Below, one piece after another: positions 16,496 through 24,046 of a stretch of 64,000 nt of DNA (within the stretch, counting starts at the first letter, position 1; each line of letters begins with the position of its first letter). The stretch spans positions 1-64,000 of IMG/VR virus record IMGVR_UViG_3300044695_007705; one strand, written 5' to 3'. The notes below the pieces were generated by a model. The model was not told where the DNA came from. It was given only the letters and a program-made list of their open reading frames with translations, and made no database searches. Made by a program: the position numbers and the translations under genes. This DNA comes from a virus.

Positions 16496-17678
16496 TGAAC
16501 CTGATCAGCATGGCTTTGTAGTCTTTTCGGGCTTGTTTTAAGTCTTTAATCCGTTGAGAGTCTACTGACTCCGGATCAGCCTTCTTCAACGATTCAAGTT
16601 CTTTAATCTCATCTAAGGCGGCTTTATCCTCCTCTACGATTTTAGCACATTTCTCGAACGGGCCGTCGGGCAGGTCGATGCAATGCTTTTTGTTCAACCC
16701 CCTGAGGTTGGGGTAAAGCGCTTCCCGGCGCTCTTTGACGGCCCGCTCGCTGAACAGGGCGATCTCGTGGCGGTCCGGGGCCGGGATCTCAGGCAGGAAC
16801 ATCCCCAACCCTCTGAGGTAGGTTTCGGCCTTAGCGAGGTGGTCAGGCCGGTTCGATCGCCTCGTATCGGCCATTATCCCGGCCAGGGTGGCTTCCTCGT
16901 CAGCAGTCCAGCCCCAGACTTCGTCTTCCTCGTACAGGTCGAAGAAACGGAGGGGCGTCCCGGGCATTAAATTATCACCTTTATCGCCGACTTCCACCTT
17001 GACAGTATAAGTTTCTCGCGCAGTTTTAATATGCAATTTCTCCTTCCTCAAGTAATAATCACATACTTCATGCTCTGTACGAATTCTTGGAAGCCACGGC
17101 CCAGTATTACACCAGACAACCTTATGATGGTCAGAGACCAAGCCTTGCCAATCCCCATCCAACGTACTTAACAGGATGTAGCGGTCGATAGGGGGTGAGT
17201 TTCGTTGTATGCGTGCGATTTTACCCGCGACATCATCCGCTTCATAAAATTCCTTTTCAAAGAAGTGGAACGTCGAGCCTGGCGCTTTGAGATATTTATA
17301 CCCCTCTTCAAGGATTATAGGAAACAAAGATGGTTTGTCCGGTCTACCCCCCTTGTACTCCGGCATGCCCAAGGCATGGGCTTCGATACTTCTCCAGTAC
17401 CCTTTCAAGCCGTCGCCAAACTCACCTTTAAAATCATCGACGACTACTGCAGTAAAGTCATGCCGTGGTATCGAGTCGATTCCGCGATTGAGTTTATAAG
17501 CCCACAACGCTTTGACGATGTTTCGCAGAGCGGGCTCATTGTCCTCGCCGACTATATCCAGGGCCGATTCGGTGAACGAGTGAATCGCGTGCGCGTACAC
17601 CTTGTAGTCAATAACAACGAGCGGGAGGTTTTTTTCTCCGGCAAGCCGGGACTCGAGCCAATTTTCCTTAAGTTCCAT
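16485..17678 (-). CDS. FEN/PIN-type 5'-3' exonuclease (RNase H-like)
   Basis: The 397-residue protein carries the acidic constellation of flap-type 5' nucleases: D24, E146-x-D148-D149 in EADDVAGK, D174-x-D176 in STLDGDW, and D232/D235 in VGDKGDN, where the helix-hairpin-helix region starts. YKGGRPDKP (108-116) fits the arch segment. Such enzymes remove RNA primers and flaps in lagging-strand synthesis. The C-terminal ~70 residues are a charged coiled coil. It leads the replication run, followed by helicase and primase, with short overlaps. Confidence 0.82.
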   Translation of the reverse strand: MELKENWLESRLAGEKNLPLVVIDYKVYAHAIHSFTESALDIVGEDNEPALRNIVKALWAYKLNRGIDSIPRHDFTAVVVDDFKGEFGDGLKGYWRSIEAHALGMPEYKGGRPDKPSLFPIILEEGYKYLKAPGSTFHFFEKEFYEADDVAGKIARIQRNSPPIDRYILLSTLDGDWQGLVSDHHKVVWCNTGPWLPRIRTEHEVCDYYLRKEKLHIKTARETYTVKVEVGDKGDNLMPGTPLRFFDLYEEDEVWGWTADEEATLAGIMADTRRSNRPDHLAKAETYLRGLGMFLPEIPAPDRHEIALFSERAVKERREALYPNLRGLNKKHCIDLPDGPFEKCAKIVEEDKAALDEIKELESLKKADPESVDSQRIKDLKQARKDYKAMLIRFNAQ

Positions 17679-17703
17679 GGGGTTCTTTGTTGAACCCAGT
17701 ATA

Positions 17704-17934
17704 TCACGTACCGAAGAACTTTGCGCTGAGAACGCGCTGTGCGCGGACGAATTTCCTGATTGGCATGTTTGTCACCAAAGCAAATTCCAAGAGAGTCTTA
17801 GGCTTCATCTCTTCCAGACTTAGGTTAAGACTAGGATCAGAATCCGATACAAAGAATTTCTCGCCGTCTCGGGCGACAACAAGAAAATCGGTTTGCGTAT
17901 CAAACCGAATCGGTTTAGAGAGTTTTTCGATCAT
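17704..17934 (-). CDS. Small protein of unknown function
   Basis: This 76-residue protein has a predicted beta-rich first half (FLVVARDGEKFFVSD) and a basic helical end. No domain is recognised. Its ATG overlaps the stop of the preceding PxGW protein (ATGA), so the two are probably co-translated. The FEN exonuclease gene starts 25 bases downstream. Confidence 0.6.
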   Translation of the reverse strand: MIEKLSKPIRFDTQTDFLVVARDGEKFFVSDSDPSLNLSLEEMKPKTLLEFALVTNMPIRKFVRAQRVLSAKFFGT

Positions 17935-18386
17935 GCCGCCCGCCCCTTCACTCCTTCTTTGGCAAGACGGCGAATTTGAGCATCAGCTTCCTTAGGCGCT
18001 TCGGGAAGTTCACGCTTGAACGAACGTTCGCCTTTACCAGCTTTCTCCCCATCACCAGGTTCTTTTTCCTTGCCCCACTGCTTACCACCTCTAGTGGCAG
18101 CTTCGACCTTAGACTCCAGGGTCGCCTCGGACTTCGGATCTGTCATGCATACACCATTTTGATTGCTAGTCCCCGGAGGACACTGAGATACGGGCTTACC
18201 GCCGTACAGGGCGGGAGTGCCGCTACCGCCAGCATCCTCAAAAGACACTTTGTCCGAGGCGTCCTCGTGGGCCCCAGGGTCCCCCAGGTCCGGCATTTTG
18301 ATCTCACTTTGACCGATAGGCGTCCCAGAGACCCAACTCTCCTTCGGCGCCTCGCTCCAGCCCTTAGGCTTCTCGTAATAAGTCAT
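17931..18386 (-). CDS. Disordered protein with N-terminal PxGW tag
   Basis: This is a 151-residue Gly/Pro/Lys/Glu-rich protein, probably disordered, with a P-K-G-W tag at residues 7-10. There is a Cys pair in CPPGTSNQNGVC near the middle and a basic C-terminal helix. A GTTGAAAGC motif ends 18 nt upstream of the ATG, so late expression is expected, although the next genes are replication genes. The function is unknown. The tag links it to five other small proteins here. Confidence 0.65.
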   Translation of the reverse strand: MTYYEKPKGWSEAPKESWVSGTPIGQSEIKMPDLGDPGAHEDASDKVSFEDAGGSGTPALYGGKPVSQCPPGTSNQNGVCMTDPKSEATLESKVEAATRGGKQWGKEKEPGDGEKAGKGERSFKRELPEAPKEADAQIRRLAKEGVKGRAA

Positions 18387-18404
18387 TTGAAATACGCTTT
18401 CAAA

Positions 18405-18413
18405 GCTTTCAAC
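18405..18413 (-). promoter_or_regulatory. Late promoter-like motif GTTGAAAGC (copy K)
   Basis: An exact 9-mer on the minus strand lies 18 nt before the ATG of the 151-residue PxGW gene. It contains the TGA of the upstream gene. A near-copy TTTGAAAGC follows immediately (18396-18404), giving a tandem 9-base repeat. Confidence 0.6.
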
Positions 18414-18906
18414 GAAATATTCTGGTCAATGATTCGATAATTCCGTCGTCAGACGCCTTAGCTTTAGACACTTTGGCCGCTTCGGCAACAAGCTTGCTCG
18501 GCTTAACCTTTTTACCGAGTTTACGATACGCTTTGACCGTGGTTTCCGCGTTCTTTTCCACCTTGCTAAGCAGCTCTTGCGATTGTTGTTTCTGCTCCGC
18601 CACTCTCGGATCCCATTTCGACAGGATATAGCGTGTAAGCTTTTCCACCTCCTTCTCATCAAGATTGTTATCAGAAATAGACTCTAAGATCGAGCCGGTA
18701 ATCACCCTAAGCTCGGACTTAGAATACCAATCAGTAGACCTGTGCTTCAGCCAGAAAGAATCTACCGCATTAAAAGCATCTGCAAGGAAGGCGGGATCGA
18801 AGAGTTTTCTGTCAAGCAGATTTTTATTCACGAAATTCGCCACACTTCCATAAGCTTTACTGGCGAAGGGAAGCTTATTGAAAAGATTGAAAGTAAAGTT
18901 TACCAT
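18409..18906 (-). CDS. Helical protein of unknown function
   Basis: This is a 165-residue basic, mostly helical protein. The N-terminal ~110 residues appear folded and the C-terminal 55 form a charged coiled coil (QEL..VEKNAETTVKAYRKLGKKV). No family is recognised. The late promoter-like motif lies 20 nt before its ATG. Its stop is embedded in the next copy of that motif. A virion or internal role is inferred from this. Confidence 0.6.
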   Translation of the reverse strand: MVNFTFNLFNKLPFASKAYGSVANFVNKNLLDRKLFDPAFLADAFNAVDSFWLKHRSTDWYSKSELRVITGSILESISDNNLDEKEVEKLTRYILSKWDPRVAEQKQQSQELLSKVEKNAETTVKAYRKLGKKVKPSKLVAEAAKVSKAKASDDGIIESLTRIFR

Positions 18907-18926
18907 TTTACAAACGGGTACGCAAA

Positions 18927-18935
18927 GCTTTCAAC
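18927..18935 (-). promoter_or_regulatory. Late promoter-like motif GTTGAAAGC (copy L)
   Basis: An exact 9-mer on the minus strand lies 20 nt before the ATG of the 165-residue gene. The TGA of the HNH gene lies inside it. The downstream element reads TTTGCGTACC, a weak match to TATA. Confidence 0.55.
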
Positions 18936-19404
18936 CGAAAAATCCGTAAGCCGACCATTCCGGGTCTTTAGTTTGTTGTACGGTTTCAACCACTTTCGGA
19001 AGAGGCGGTCTAGGCTTCCTCTTTAATACCATTCCCGTTTGTTGCAGGGGCCTATCCGCCTTCTTAACATTGCACTTGGAGCATGCCAGCACAAGGTTTT
19101 CCCAAGTATCCTGACCACCCCTGCTTCTGGCAATAACATGGTCGATTGTTAGACTCCTGGTGCTGCCACAATACTGGCAACTGTAGCCATCTCGCCTGTA
19201 GATTCCCGTCTTTGTAGGTTTTTCTCTGGCCGCCCGACTAAGCGGCATTTTAATATACTTGAGAAGGCGGATTACTTTCTCTGATACCCGCTGCGCTCTG
19301 TTTTTTAGCAAAAGAACAATAGCCCTTCTTCCACGGACAATGTTCAAAGGCGTGTAGTCGAAGTTTAAAACTAAAACCTCAATCTCTGGACTTAAACTCG
19401 TCAC
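18931..19404 (-). CDS. HNH endonuclease
   Basis: The 157-residue protein has a complete HNH site: zinc ligands C76-x-x-C79 and C108-x-x-C111, catalytic D88-H89 (TIDHV) and N103. The N-terminal part (NFDYTPLNIVRGRRAI) matches the common free-standing HNH family of phages and bacteria. It could be a mobile endonuclease or have a housekeeping role in packaging or recombination. The start appears to be GTG 19404, inside the end of the zinc-finger gene. It follows dUTPase in one transcript. Confidence 0.82.
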   Translation of the reverse strand: MTSLSPEIEVLVLNFDYTPLNIVRGRRAIVLLLKNRAQRVSEKVIRLLKYIKMPLSRAAREKPTKTGIYRRDGYSCQYCGSTRSLTIDHVIARSRGGQDTWENLVLACSKCNVKKADRPLQQTGMVLKRKPRPPLPKVVETVQQTKDPEWSAYGFFG

Positions 19405-19555
19405 CCGTACCTCCGCAATCAGGGCATTCTACTGCTTCGGACCTCGGGCATTCTTTACCCGGGTCGTATATTTCAAGTACGTTGAATCCCCGCCCCTGGC
19501 AATTTTTACACCAAGGGCGTTTGAAGTCGGGTATCAATACTTGCGGATTGCTCAT
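19379..19555 (-). CDS. DnaJ-type zinc-finger small protein
   Basis: This is a 58-residue protein with two C-x-x-C-x-G-x-G motifs (CKNCQGRG and CPDCGGTG), the zinc-binding repeat of DnaJ. No J-domain is present. The ATG at 19555 overlaps the dUTPase TGA (ATGA), which makes it a better start than the longer frame reading back into dUTPase. It may bind unfolded protein or nucleic acid; such stand-alone fingers are common small phage genes. Confidence 0.72.
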   Translation of the reverse strand: MSNPQVLIPDFKRPWCKNCQGRGFNVLEIYDPGKECPRSEAVECPDCGGTGDEFKSRD

Positions 19556-20202
19556 ACCCCTGTCGAGCCGAACCCGCCCAATGACCTTTCCGTCTTGGTA
19601 AATACGCTTTTGTCCCTGGTTACGACGGAGTCGGATTGGTCGATGGCAAGTTCGCACACCCCTTGGGCAATTCGTGCGCCATGAGTAAACACATGGTAAT
19701 TGTCCCCCAACGAGCCTTTGCCTATCTCGTTCGTCAAAGATACCTTGACCCAGTCCCTGTATCCCGAGTCGATAACTCCTGGCGAGTTCGTGACAACCAC
19801 GCCGTGATTATGACACAAGCCGCTTCTCCCTACAATTTTATATTGGAGAACGAATTGATTCCAAGGAGGGCCTGGATACACTTTTTGTATCTCTGGCAAG
19901 ACGATTTTGAAACCAGAATTCACAAGGACTGTCTCTCCAGGCGGGAGAAAAACCGCCCCCCTTTCGTTCTCGATTTTTTCAAGAAAGAAGGGAAGCAATT
20001 CCGATTCAAAATGCTCGCCATTGATATACAGCTTATAGCCGTATTTCAAAGCGTCGGACTCGAACTCTCGGAAAAAGCGGATCGCGTCAGCCCGATTAAA
20101 TCCGCCCTCTACGAACGCTTTGATGTCCGCTCCGGCATCACCTGGGTGCGCCACTTGGGGGGCAAAGTTCTCGTCTTCAACGTAAAAAGTAGGCTTGAGC
20201 AT
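19552..20202 (-). CDS. dut: dUTPase with internal insertion
   Basis: All five trimeric dUTPase motifs are visible: HPGDAGADI (19-27), GRSGL (125-129), GVIDSGYRD (142-150), GARIAQ (175-180) and RSLGGFGSTG (206-215). The enzyme hydrolyses dUTP to dUMP, protecting DNA from uracil and feeding dTMP synthesis. At 216 residues it is longer than the usual ~150. The extra material is about 55 residues between motif 1 and the next strands (31-88), with a helical look. Neighbours are ribonucleotide reductase upstream and the zinc-finger/HNH genes downstream. Confidence 0.88.
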   Translation of the reverse strand: MLKPTFYVEDENFAPQVAHPGDAGADIKAFVEGGFNRADAIRFFREFESDALKYGYKLYINGEHFESELLPFFLEKIENERGAVFLPPGETVLVNSGFKIVLPEIQKVYPGPPWNQFVLQYKIVGRSGLCHNHGVVVTNSPGVIDSGYRDWVKVSLTNEIGKGSLGDNYHVFTHGARIAQGVCELAIDQSDSVVTRDKSVFTKTERSLGGFGSTGV

Positions 20203-20240
20203 TTGATTTTAGATAGCGGTTAAATTTTAACACAGGAGGT

Positions 20241-22181
20241 TCAACCCTGGCAAGCCAGGCATTCCCTGTATTCCGGCTCGGCCTCGGGGGAAAGCATCGC
20301 TTCCAAGCCTTCGTACCCACCTTCGACATGGCTGCCGTTAATCCATATTTGCGGTACGGTTTGATACGGCCAGTCCACGTCGCTGATTTCCGACCTGTCC
20401 TTTTCTTGAATAACAAATCCGGCCTTGGTAAGGAGTTCTTTGGCTTTTACGCACCACGGACAACCATCTTTCGTCACAATTAAGGCGACGGGCGATGAAA
20501 CGGTTACTTGTTTAGCTGCTTTCTTAACTTGTAAAGAAGTTGACTTCAAATAATACAAAGACTTAAGGCCGACTTTCCAAGCCAACAAATGCAGCTTGTA
20601 CAGGTATTCTGCCGTTGACTCAGGATCGACAAACAGGTTAAGGGACTGGCCCTGGCACACGTACCTCTGCCGGTCAGAAGCCTGTTTTACCAGCTCAAAC
20701 TGGTCGATTTCCCGGGCCGTTTTGAACACGTTTTTTACATTCTCGCTTAAAAAGTCGAGATGCTGTACGCTTCCACGCTCATCAAGAATACTATCCCATA
20801 CGTCTTGAGTATTTTTACCTATTGAGGTGAGGTGTGCTTCGAGGTACGGGTTTCGACGCACAAAGGTTCCCTTGTCATTAGTCGCGACGAACAAGTTCGC
20901 GATGATGGGCTCGATGCCTTCGCTTACTGCACCGCATATGACAGAGTTTGTTTTAGTAGGAGCAATTGCAGTTCGAGTAGCGTGGCGGATTCCATGCCCC
21001 TCGCACCATTCCGGTTCGCCGTACTCCCTCGCCATGTCCTGAGACGCTTTTAGGGTCATTTCGTCTATATATCTGTGGGTTTCAATGTTTAACTCGCGTG
21101 CTTTTTGGCTTGCGAAAGGCAGTCCGCGAGACTGGTAAAGGGCATGCAGACCCATTGTCCCCAGCCCGAGTGAACGGGACTTGGACGTGAATCTTACCGC
21201 ACGCCCCATGGACGGGATTCTCTTCGCCTTGTGGATAAATTCTTCGACAATCGCGTCCAGAAAATAGATTCCTAGTTCTGGAACGGTTTTACCGGTGTTT
21301 CTCCCCTTCCAATCTTTCCACTCGTCGAACTTAGCCAGGTTAAGAGATGATAGTACACATGTAAACGAATGATTTTCATCCATAGGCAACATGATCTCTG
21401 AACATAAGTTCGAGGATATAATATTCAAATTGCGTTTCTTGAAGCATTCTGGCGCCTGGTTATTAGCATTGTCTACAAACATTAAGTAAGGCGAGCCGGA
21501 TACCAAACGACTTCTCAACACCTCTCCAAATATTCTCTGCTTGTCTTTATCGCCCTCTAACATCTCCTCAATCCACTTGTTCTTTACAACTACAGCAAGG
21601 TTCGAGTCGATGAAATTGCGCGGATCGCCCTGGCTATGGTCTTTGCTGCGCAAAGCGTCCATGAGGTCAGGGTGCTCAATAGGGATGTAAAGAGCGAATG
21701 AGCCGCGCCTTGTGTTCCCCTGGCTAACAATGGCTGCAGTACGGTCATAAAGGCGCATCCATTCCACAATCGAGCCGGACTTGCCACCACCGCTGATCGG
21801 AGAGCCGCTGGGGCGAAGTTCACCAAAATAACTCCCCACACCCCCGCCATGCTTACTCAATGCAGCAACTTCTTTCAAATGGCTAAAGATGTTATTTGTA
21901 TCATCTTTGATGGTATGAGAATAGCAGGAAGCCGGAAGTCCTCTATTCGTACCGAAATTACTTAACACAGGAGACGCACCTCCCATGTAACCTTTCCAAA
22001 ACATCTCCATAATATCTTCGCCGATTCCCGGTCTTTTAAGATATTTTTCGGCCGTTAACGAGCACCGCTTCCACATCTCGCGTGGAGTCTCGCCAGGCAA
22101 TAAATAGCCATTCGCAAGTACTTGTTGCGCTTCTTCGTTGAGCCAGTCGGGGTGTGTAGCTAGGGTGTCAATGTCAAACAT
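20241..22181 (-). CDS. nrdA: Class I ribonucleotide reductase large subunit with built-in glutaredoxin
   Basis: This 646-residue NrdA reduces ribonucleotides. Active-site residues are in place: C86 (ASCY) and C275 (TCVLSSLN) as redox pair, N258-x-C260-x-E262 for the radical, and the YY pair in SLYYLK near 535. There is no N-terminal ATP-cone, so regulation by dATP at that site is absent. After ~555 comes a glutaredoxin domain with CPWC at 574-577 and cis-Pro TVP near 608-610. The protein then ends with C641-L-A-C644-Q-G, like the shuttle cysteines of NrdA tails. The glutaredoxin thus sits between core and tail. NrdB is 1.9 kb upstream. Confidence 0.88.
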   Translation of the reverse strand: MFDIDTLATHPDWLNEEAQQVLANGYLLPGETPREMWKRCSLTAEKYLKRPGIGEDIMEMFWKGYMGGASPVLSNFGTNRGLPASCYSHTIKDDTNNIFSHLKEVAALSKHGGGVGSYFGELRPSGSPISGGGKSGSIVEWMRLYDRTAAIVSQGNTRRGSFALYIPIEHPDLMDALRSKDHSQGDPRNFIDSNLAVVVKNKWIEEMLEGDKDKQRIFGEVLRSRLVSGSPYLMFVDNANNQAPECFKKRNLNIISSNLCSEIMLPMDENHSFTCVLSSLNLAKFDEWKDWKGRNTGKTVPELGIYFLDAIVEEFIHKAKRIPSMGRAVRFTSKSRSLGLGTMGLHALYQSRGLPFASQKARELNIETHRYIDEMTLKASQDMAREYGEPEWCEGHGIRHATRTAIAPTKTNSVICGAVSEGIEPIIANLFVATNDKGTFVRRNPYLEAHLTSIGKNTQDVWDSILDERGSVQHLDFLSENVKNVFKTAREIDQFELVKQASDRQRYVCQGQSLNLFVDPESTAEYLYKLHLLAWKVGLKSLYYLKSTSLQVKKAAKQVTVSSPVALIVTKDGCPWCVKAKELLTKAGFVIQEKDRSEISDVDWPYQTVPQIWINGSHVEGGYEGLEAMLSPEAEPEYRECLACQG

Positions 22182-22209
22182 GATAAAAAAAAGACGAAAA
22201 ATTCCTTCA

Positions 22210-22229
22210 CAAAAGATTTACATCTTTTG
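22210..22229 (-). terminator. Hairpin upstream of nrdA
   Basis: A perfect 8-bp stem CAAAAGAT/ATCTTTTG with a 4-base loop lies between the HNH stop and the nrdA start. On the minus strand it is followed by scattered T-runs, including eight T just before the nrdA ATG. It may be a weak terminator isolating the HNH insertion, or a processing site. Confidence 0.45.
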
Positions 22230-22285
22230 CGTTAGTTAGCAATTAAGGGGTTGGTTATCTCTTAGGGGTTAGGGAGGCCGAGGGC

Positions 22286-22777
22286 TCAGTCTTTCCATTT
22301 CGCACCTTCCTCCATAAGGCCGTCATCCCAACTATCTTTAACATTTTTACTCCTATTGCACCAGTAGAGATTAGTTAGCCTATTATCCGGTTTGCCATCT
22401 TCGCCAGTAGGATGCCTATGGCAGATGACTATGTTCTCTCCACTGGGTTTTTCAGGTCCAAATAACTCCATCACGGCTTGGTGGATGAAGAATTCCTCGC
22501 GATGTGGAACTCCATCTCTGACCCAAGTGGCATTTAACCTAAACTTCCCCCTGTCGTCAGACCGGGGTTTTCTCATTTTTATCGAACCATCTTCTCTTAC
22601 TCGGCGCACTCTCCCCATATCACTCACCTGGTAAGGGGAGTCTTTCCACCTAAGCCATTTTTCCTTCTTCTCATCTTCCGGACTCAATTCAGGCACTTCT
22701 TCAAAAGATTCCGAACCTTCGGTCTGATCTTTATCGGGAAGATGCCACCCAGTAGGGATATTAACATTAATCTCCAT
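22286..22777 (-). CDS. NUMOD4-HNH homing-type endonuclease with PxGW tag
   Basis: This is a 163-residue protein starting at ATG 22777, four bases after the stop of a 56-residue gene. P-T-G-W lies at residues 8-11, preceded by a short beta-like run, exactly like the tags on five unrelated proteins here. Residues ~38-75 match NUMOD4 (W...YQVSDMGRVRR) and ~95-145 an HNH_3-like nuclease (ICHRHPTGEDGKPDNRLTNLYW). The family comprises free-standing homing endonucleases. It lies in the nrdA-nrdB gap, a common insertion site. The tag on a homing enzyme is unusual. Confidence 0.75.
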   Translation of the reverse strand: MEINVNIPTGWHLPDKDQTEGSESFEEVPELSPEDEKKEKWLRWKDSPYQVSDMGRVRRVREDGSIKMRKPRSDDRGKFRLNATWVRDGVPHREEFFIHQAVMELFGPEKPSGENIVICHRHPTGEDGKPDNRLTNLYWCNRSKNVKDSWDDGLMEEGAKWKD

Positions 22778-22781
22778 GACA

Positions 22782-22952
22782 TTAAATATCCCAAGAGTCG
22801 ACAGGCTGTTTGGAGTATGTCTTCTTGCCATTCTCATTCTTTCGGTGAATCTCTAGTAAACTATCAGAAACTCCAGCTTGAGTAATCAAGCAAATAGTCC
22901 CGTAGTTATATTTCATGATGTCCTTGTTTTTGTCGGTTTTAGAGAGTGCCAT
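22782..22952 (-). CDS. 56-residue protein of unknown function
   Basis: This short ORF (ATG 22952, TAA 22782) is followed after four bases by the HNH start. The product begins M-A-L-S-K-T-D-K-N-K and contains N-Y-G-T-I-C-L-I-T-Q-A, then a charged part ending P-V-D-S-W-D-I. It is hydrophilic with no known domain. Tight spacing to the HNH gene supports translation. Eight C residues directly precede its ATG. Confidence 0.55.
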   Translation of the reverse strand: MALSKTDKNKDIMKYNYGTICLITQAGVSDSLLEIHRKNENGKKTYSKQPVDSWDI

Positions 22953-22960
22953 GGGGGGGG
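22953..22960. repeat. Homopolymer tract (G8 on plus strand)
   Basis: Eight G on the plus strand read as C8 immediately before the ATG of the 56-residue gene. It replaces a Shine-Dalgarno, as at 1037-1046. Confidence 0.6.
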
Positions 22961-23025
22961 TTAGTAATTGGTAATGGGATGGGGTTTAAAAATGAAGGAC
23001 AGGGGGGAGTGATAATTCCCTAATT

Positions 23026-23880
23026 TTAGCAGGCAGTGAGGCCGAGTTCGGGGCAAAATTTATTATTTTTAGCCATATTTTCCCCCTCCGTTATCACTCT
23101 CAGATTCCAAGGTACATGTAAGCCGCACATTTTGTTGTGCTTTAAAGGTATTATGTGGTCTACGTGGAAAACTTTACCTGTTTCTCTTTCCAGGGCTTTA
23201 GCAAGCAAGTGCATATTACTGATTTCTTTTTTATGGCTCTCGTTTAGCCAAGGTGGCATTGAATTCCTCTTTCTCGCTCTCTTTTCTGAACTCTGTCTTC
23301 TAACCATAGGGGTATTTTTAGAAGCCCAATCTCTCTGTTTTTTAATAATTTTTTCCCTATTTTCAATGTAGTATTCTTTAGACTTTTTTCGTATCTCTTC
23401 CCTCTTCTCTAAATATCTGCTCTTGTCATAGTCTTTTTTCCTGCCTTTGTTATTCTTGTTGTACTCACAAAAATACACTTTTTGGCAGTCTTTGCAATTG
23501 CTACTGTAACCGTCTTTGGTGGATCGGGACTTGGTAAAAGATGATACTTCTTTAACTTTGCCGCAGCACGAGCAAGCTTTTTCATTTATAGACCTACTAC
23601 TATTTCTACATGCACTGCATACTTTGTATAATCCCGTCTTAGTAGGGCTACCAGTAAAGTTATCCTTGTGTTTTTTAGTCTTACATTTACTGCAAGAGAT
23701 CATCTGGTTGGGGTCTAAAATTCTCTTGGCAGTTTTTTCTTTATTTAACGTGTTAACACATAATTTACAAATGTTGCATCTTTTATCTTTATTGGCACTA
23801 TTCACATGGAATTCATTGAGATTTTTCTCAACATTGCACCTTGTGCAACTCTTTTTATCCGTCAGACAGAAAGTTTCCAT
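23026..23880 (-). CDS. HNH endonuclease with three zinc-finger repeats
   Basis: This 284-residue protein starts at ATG 23880, one base after the TAG of the preceding small gene. Three C-x-x-C...C-x-x-C units in the first ~125 residues (CTRC/CKLC, CSKC/CSAC, CSCC/CKDC) form zinc ribbons. A Lys/Arg/Glu-rich helix follows. The C-terminal ~60 residues carry an HNH core (FHVDHIIPL, N in PWNL, and a final N-K-F). This is a known architecture of selfish phage endonucleases. It sits between nrdB and nrdA, where it could promote its own spread. The codons are A/T-rich compared with its neighbours, consistent with recent arrival. Confidence 0.8.
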   Translation of the reverse strand: METFCLTDKKSCTRCNVEKNLNEFHVNSANKDKRCNICKLCVNTLNKEKTAKRILDPNQMISCSKCKTKKHKDNFTGSPTKTGLYKVCSACRNSSRSINEKACSCCGKVKEVSSFTKSRSTKDGYSSNCKDCQKVYFCEYNKNNKGRKKDYDKSRYLEKREEIRKKSKEYYIENREKIIKKQRDWASKNTPMVRRQSSEKRARKRNSMPPWLNESHKKEISNMHLLAKALERETGKVFHVDHIIPLKHNKMCGLHVPWNLRVITEGENMAKNNKFCPELGLTAC

Positions 23881-23881
23881 T

Positions 23882-24037
23882 CTAGTTAGTCTTTTTAAGG
23901 TAATTGAGTCGGGCGAAGTAGTAAGCGCTCCAGGCAAGTTCGGGATCGGTGAAAGTCTTAACCCCGGACAAAGTCTTTACTACCCATGTGTTTCCGGGCT
24001 GCTGGAGATAAGGCTTTGGAAACGGGTAGTCAGCCAT
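23882..24037 (-). CDS. 51-residue protein of unknown function
   Basis: This short ORF (ATG 24037, TAG 23882) comes nine bases after the nrdB stop and one base before the HNH start. The product begins M-A-D-Y-P-F-P-K-P-Y and has aromatic residues throughout (W, Y, F) and a basic end L-K-K-T-N. No family is recognised. The fit between two genes in the same direction supports it being real. Confidence 0.55.
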   Translation of the reverse strand: MADYPFPKPYLQQPGNTWVVKTLSGVKTFTDPELAWSAYYFARLNYLKKTN

Positions 24038-24046
24038 TAGATCAGG

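Noticed and set aside
19556-19657. Upstream extension of the DnaJ-type zinc-finger ORF
   Set aside because: It reads back into the conserved C-terminus of dUTPase in another frame. The ATGA overlap at 19555 explains the start.
23881-23937. Upstream in-frame extension of the zinc-finger HNH gene
   Set aside because: It lies entirely within the 51-residue small gene. ATG 23880, one base after that gene's stop, is the better start.
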